DNA from: an uncultured Clostridia bacterium
GTDB lineage: Bacteria > Bacillota > Clostridia > Oscillospirales > Oscillospiraceae
NCBI GenBank assembly: GCA_945613045.1
Contig: CALZAG010000069.1
Coordinates: 1 to 8,337 of the forward strand
DNA length: 8,337 nucleotides
Direction of reading: 5' to 3'
The position numbers and the translations under genes were made by a program. Position 1 is the stretch's first letter, and each line of letters starts with the position of its first letter. Below the pieces are notes generated by a model. It searched no databases. It was not told the DNA's origin and saw only the letters and a list, made by a program, of their open reading frames with translations. Shown in pieces: positions 5,048-8,337 of the stretch.

Positions 5048-7426
5048 ATGTACCAGATAATAAAGAGAGACGGAAAAATAGTCGATTTTGACATCAGCAA
5101 GATCGCCAATGCAATAAAAAAGGCATTTGAGGCCACCGATACCGAGTATACCGATGATATCATCGATTTTATAGCGCTTAAAGTATCCGCGGACTTCCTT
5201 CCGAAGATCAAGGACGGCTACGTCGCCGTTGAGGATATTCAGGACAGCGTTGAGGCGGTCCTGTCCCGCGGCGGCTACGAGGGTGTCGCGAAGGCGTACA
5301 TCCTCTACCGCAAGCAGCGCGAGAAGCTGCGCAACATGAAGAGCACCTACCTTGACTACAAGGAGACCGTCAACAGCTACGTCAACGTTCTGGACTGGCG
5401 CGTGAAGGAAAACTCCACTGTCACCTATTCCGTCGGCGGACTTATACTTTCAAACTCCGGAGCCATCACCGCAAACTACTGGCTCAGCGAGATCTATGAC
5501 GATGAGATAGGCAACGCCCACCGCAACTGCGATATCCACCTGCACGACCTGAGCATGCTCACCGGCTACTGCGCCGGCTGGAGCCTCAAGCAGCTCATTC
5601 AGCAGGGTCTCGGCATTCCGGGCAAGATCAATTCCTCTCCGGCAAGCCACCTTTCCACCCTCTGCAACCAGATGGTCAACTTCCTCGGCATCATGCAGAA
5701 CGAATGGGCGGGCGCTCAGGCCTTTTCGTCCTTCGATACCTATCTGGCGCCCTTTGTCAAGATAGATAATCTCAGCTACAAGGAAGTCAAGCAGTGCATC
5801 CAGTCCTTCATCTTCGGCGTGAACACCCCCTCCCGCTGGGGCACTCAGGCGCCCTTCTCCAACATAACCCTCGACTGGACGGTGCCCGCAGACCTCAAGG
5901 ATCTGCCCGCTATCGTCGGCGGCAAGGAGCAGGACTTCACCTACGGCGACTGCGTTGAGGAGATGGCCATGGTCAACAAGGCCTTCATCGACATCATGAT
6001 CGAGGGCGACGCAAACGGCCGCGGCTTCCAGTACCCCATCCCCACCTATTCCATCACCCGCGACTTTGACTGGTCTCCCACGGAGAACAACAAGCTCCTG
6101 TTCGAGATGACCGCAAAGTACGGCACCCCCTATTTCTCCAACTACATCAACTCCGATATGGAGCCGAATGACGTCCGCTCGATGTGCTGCCGCCTGCGCC
6201 TTGACCTCCGCGAGCTTCGCAAGAAGTCCGGCGGCTACTTCGGCTCCGGTGAGAGCACCGGCTCTGTCGGCGTCGTCACCATCAATATGCCCCGAATCGC
6301 GTATCTCGCGTCGGACGAGGCCGATTTCTTCAAGCGCCTTGACAGGATGATGGACATCGCCGCGCGCTCTTTGAAGATAAAGCGCAACGTCATCACAAAG
6401 CTCCTCAACGAGGGACTTTACCCCTACACCAAGTATTACCTCGGCACCTTTGATAATCACTTCAGCACCATCGGACTTGTGGGCATGAACGAGGCCGGCC
6501 TGAACGCCAAGTGGGTGCGCGCCGACATGACCAGCGAAAAGTGCCAGGAGTTCACGAAAAAGGTACTCAACCATATGCGTGATAAGCTCTCCGACTATCA
6601 GGAGATGTACGGCGACCTGTACAATCTGGAGGCCACTCCCGCCGAGAGCACCTCCTACCGCCTTGCAAAGCACGACGTTGAGCAGTTCCCCGATATCATC
6701 ACCGCGGCCGAGCCGGGCGGGACTCCGTATTACACCAACTCCAGCCATCTGCCCGTCGGTTACACCGACGATGTGTTCACGGCTCTTGACATCCAGGACG
6801 AGCTCCAGACCCTCTACACCTCCGGAACGGTCTTCCACGCCTTCCTCGGCGAGAAGCTGCCCAGCTGGGAGGCGGCGGCGAACCTCGTCCGCAAGATCGC
6901 GGAAAACTATAAGCTGCCCTATTACACCATAAGCCCCACCTATTCCGTCTGCAAGAATCACGGCTACCTCAACGGCGAGCAGTTCACCTGCCCCGAGTGC
7001 GGCGAGAGCGCCGAGGTCTACAGCCGTATCACCGGCTACTACCGTCCCGTTCAGAACTGGAACGCCGGCAAGACGCAGGAATACAAGGAGCGCAAGGAGT
7101 ATAATATTGAGACCTCCGTGCTCACCCACGAAGGCCCCCTATATCCCGACGTACAGCCCGAGACCGCAGAGGAAAGCTGCGGCTGCGGCGAAGATACCGG
7201 CAAGCGCACGCTTCTGTTCGTGAGGGAAAACTGCCCCAACTGCCGCATCGCGTACAGCTATCTTGAGAAGGCCGGCCTTGAGTACGAAAAGGTCATGGCG
7301 GAGGAAAACGTTGAGCTTGCGATGTCGCTCGGCGTAAAGCAGGCTCCCACGCTCGTCATCACCGACGGCGATACGGTCGAGAAGTATGCCGGCGCGGGCG
7401 CGATAAAGCAGTATCTGTTCAAATAG
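5048..7426 (+). CDS. nrdD: Class III (anaerobic) ribonucleoside-triphosphate reductase with C-terminal glutaredoxin domain
   Basis: The 792-residue glycyl-radical enzyme reduces ribonucleoside triphosphates to dNTPs under anaerobic conditions. Residues ~1-92 form an ATP-cone (MYQIIKRDGKIVDFDISKI) for allosteric dATP/ATP sensing. The barrel follows, with candidate catalytic cysteines Cys175 (GYCAGWSL) and Cys381 (SMCCRL; likely the thiyl-radical residue by analogy with the MGCR motif of E. coli NrdD). The zinc site is CxxH/CxxC (Cys635, His638, Cys648, Cys651). The glycyl-radical loop RITGYYRPVQNWNAGK places the radical on Gly663. Family members normally end soon after this loop. Here a linker with a CGC motif (711-713) and a glutaredoxin-like domain (~720-792, CPNC at 729-732, cis-Pro 767) follow in the same frame. 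GGAGGA lies 7 bases before the ATG. Codons are strongly biased to C-ending forms, unlike the XRE-type gene, which suggests high expression. Coupled to the TrxB-like gene 5 bases downstream. Confidence 0.96.
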   Translation: MYQIIKRDGKIVDFDISKIANAIKKAFEATDTEYTDDIIDFIALKVSADFLPKIKDGYVAVEDIQDSVEAVLSRGGYEGVAKAYILYRKQREKLRNMKSTYLDYKETVNSYVNVLDWRVKENSTVTYSVGGLILSNSGAITANYWLSEIYDDEIGNAHRNCDIHLHDLSMLTGYCAGWSLKQLIQQGLGIPGKINSSPASHLSTLCNQMVNFLGIMQNEWAGAQAFSSFDTYLAPFVKIDNLSYKEVKQCIQSFIFGVNTPSRWGTQAPFSNITLDWTVPADLKDLPAIVGGKEQDFTYGDCVEEMAMVNKAFIDIMIEGDANGRGFQYPIPTYSITRDFDWSPTENNKLLFEMTAKYGTPYFSNYINSDMEPNDVRSMCCRLRLDLRELRKKSGGYFGSGESTGSVGVVTINMPRIAYLASDEADFFKRLDRMMDIAARSLKIKRNVITKLLNEGLYPYTKYYLGTFDNHFSTIGLVGMNEAGLNAKWVRADMTSEKCQEFTKKVLNHMRDKLSDYQEMYGDLYNLEATPAESTSYRLAKHDVEQFPDIITAAEPGGTPYYTNSSHLPVGYTDDVFTALDIQDELQTLYTSGTVFHAFLGEKLPSWEAAANLVRKIAENYKLPYYTISPTYSVCKNHGYLNGEQFTCPECGESAEVYSRITGYYRPVQNWNAGKTQEYKERKEYNIETSVLTHEGPLYPDVQPETAEESCGCGEDTGKRTLLFVRENCPNCRIAYSYLEKAGLEYEKVMAEENVELAMSLGVKQAPTLVITDGDTVEKYAGAGAIKQYLFK
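7205..7423 (+). other. Glutaredoxin/NrdH-like domain fused to NrdD
   Basis: This is the last ~73 residues of the NrdD reading frame. It shows a beta strand TLLFVREN, the redox motif CPNC (codons 7232-7243) at the start of a helix (RIAYSYLEKAGLEYEKV), and the cis-proline strand KQAPTLVI followed by a short C-terminal helix. This is the thioredoxin-fold order of glutaredoxins and NrdH redoxins, at about their usual length. A role in re-reducing the NrdD active-site disulfide is inferred from the fusion. CPNC, rather than glutaredoxin CPYC or thioredoxin CGPC, leaves its preferred partner open. Confidence 0.88.
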
Positions 7427-7431
7427 GATAT

Positions 7432-8337
7432 ATGTACGATATAATAGTAGTAGGCGGAGGACCGGCGGGACTCACCGCCGCCCTCTACGCCTTGCGGGCG
7501 GGAAAATCCGTCCTTGTTATAGAAAAAAGCACCTTCGGCGGGCAGATCACATGGTCGCCCAAGGTTGAAAATTACCCCGCGATACCGTCCGTCTCCGGAA
7601 CTGAGCTCGGCGACAGGCTCATGGCTCAGGCCGAGGCCCAGGGCGCGGAGTTTGAGCTCGACGAGGTCATATCCGCGGAGCTTGACGGCGATGTAAAGCG
7701 CGTAAAAACGGACTTCGGCGGCGAGTTCGAGGCAAAGGCCCTCATTATCGCCGTCGGCGCGAAGCCCAGAATGCTTGGGCTTGAGCGGGAGGAGGAGCTT
7801 GTCGGAAACGGTGTTTGCTTCTGCGCGGTATGCGACGGCGCGTTTTATAAAAACCGGCCGGTCGCGGTCAGCGGCGGCGGCAACTCCGCGCTGCAGGACG
7901 CGGTGCTTTTGAGCGATACCTGCTCGAAGGTATATCTCATCCACCGCAGGGCGACCTTCCGCGGTGAGGCGAAGCTCGTGGAGACGCTCCGCAGCAAGGA
8001 TAATGTTGAATTCGTGCTGGAAAGCTCGGTAACGGCTCTGCACGGTGAAAATGAGCTTAGCGGCATAACGGTCACTAATAAAGACGGCGCAAGCCGCGAT
8101 ATCTCCGTCGACGGTCTTTTTGTTGCCGTCGGCCACGCTCCCGACAACAGCGTTTTCGCGCAGCTGATGGAGCTTGACGAGGCCGGCTACGCGGCCTCCG
8201 ACGAGAGCTGTCTTACAAAGACCCGCGGCGTGTTCGTCGCCGGCGACTGCCGCAGGAAAGCCGTGCGCCAGCTAACCACCGCCGCTGCCGACGGTTCGGC
8301 GGCAGCCCTTGCCGCGTGCAGCTACATTGACAATATG
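7432..8337 (+). CDS. trxB: Thioredoxin-reductase-like flavoprotein (3' end cut by window edge)
   Basis: 302 codons are visible without a stop. Typical TrxB proteins have ~305-315 residues, so only a few residues are missing. It shows the FAD loop GGGPAGLTAALYA (8-20), the FGGQI motif (35-39), the redox-active CAVCDG (Cys131, Cys134) in the central domain, the NADPH loop GGGNSA (148-153), HRRATFR (171-177) whose arginines normally hold the NADPH 2'-phosphate, and the C-terminal FAD motif GVFVAGDC followed by QLTTAAADGSAAA. It therefore looks NADPH-dependent and able to reduce a thioredoxin-fold disulfide. The start ATG is 5 bases after the nrdD stop, with only a weak AGGA 3 bases before it, so translation is probably coupled to nrdD. 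The likely partner is the redoxin domain fused to NrdD (inference). A general thioredoxin reductase for the cell is an equally possible job. Confidence 0.92.
   Translation, partial: MYDIIVVGGGPAGLTAALYALRAGKSVLVIEKSTFGGQITWSPKVENYPAIPSVSGTELGDRLMAQAEAQGAEFELDEVISAELDGDVKRVKTDFGGEFEAKALIIAVGAKPRMLGLEREEELVGNGVCFCAVCDGAFYKNRPVAVSGGGNSALQDAVLLSDTCSKVYLIHRRATFRGEAKLVETLRSKDNVEFVLESSVTALHGENELSGITVTNKDGASRDISVDGLFVAVGHAPDNSVFAQLMELDEAGYAASDESCLTKTRGVFVAGDCRRKAVRQLTTAAADGSAAALAACSYIDNM

Noticed and set aside
5450..7129. 559-codon open frame on the minus strand opposite nrdD
   Set aside because: It mirrors the strong C-ending codon bias of nrdD, has low-complexity Val/Ala/Gly/Leu content and no recognisable motif. 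nrdD itself is certain.
7258..8136. 292-codon minus-strand frame opposite nrdD/trxB
   Set aside because: Lies antisense to the conserved TrxB motifs and the NrdD redoxin domain and shows no domain of its own.

Overview
The window looks like chromosomal DNA from an anaerobic Firmicute, most likely a GC-rich clostridial lineage of the Oscillospiraceae type. The evidence is an oxygen-sensitive class III ribonucleotide reductase with its radical-SAM activase, NrdR-type operators, strong GGAGG-like ribosome binding sites, and a mix of C/G-ending codons with frequent ATA and AGG. I cannot name the genus. There are five complete or near-complete genes and one gene cut at the right edge. I see no tRNA, rRNA, CRISPR array, insertion sequence or phage gene.

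Left part (1-2860, + strand): two FAD-dependent oxidoreductases of poorly defined function (a BaiN/YhiN/HI0933-type flavoprotein and a COG2509-type FAD-dependent dehydrogenase) overlap by 4 bases and form one translationally coupled unit. It ends at a strong hairpin-plus-T-run terminator. The terminator also serves the convergent gene to its right, whose stop codon lies inside the hairpin.

Middle (2846-4327): a minus-strand gene encodes an XRE-type DNA-binding protein with about six membrane segments, so it is probably a membrane-anchored regulator. Its promoter carries an inverted repeat around the -10, which suggests autoregulation. A non-coding stretch of about 490 bases follows, up to the nrdG start. 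It holds a strong orphan NrdR-like box (4038-4053), a tandem pair of NrdR-like boxes 42 bp apart (4205-4220 and 4247-4262), and a near-consensus sigma-70 promoter with an extended -10 (4270-4298).

Right part (4328-8337, + strand): nrdG, nrdD and a thioredoxin-reductase-like gene lie head to tail with gaps of 21 and 5 bases. NrdG makes the glycyl radical on NrdD, and NrdD reduces ribonucleoside triphosphates. NrdD carries an extra C-terminal glutaredoxin-like domain with a CPNC active site, and the next gene encodes a CxxC flavoprotein able in principle to reduce such a domain. The locus therefore reads as a self-contained anaerobic dNTP-synthesis unit with its own electron supply (NADPH -> TrxB-like flavoprotein -> fused redoxin -> NrdD active-site cysteines) instead of formate. 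This is the most interesting feature of the window. The domains are seen in the sequence; the electron route is inference.
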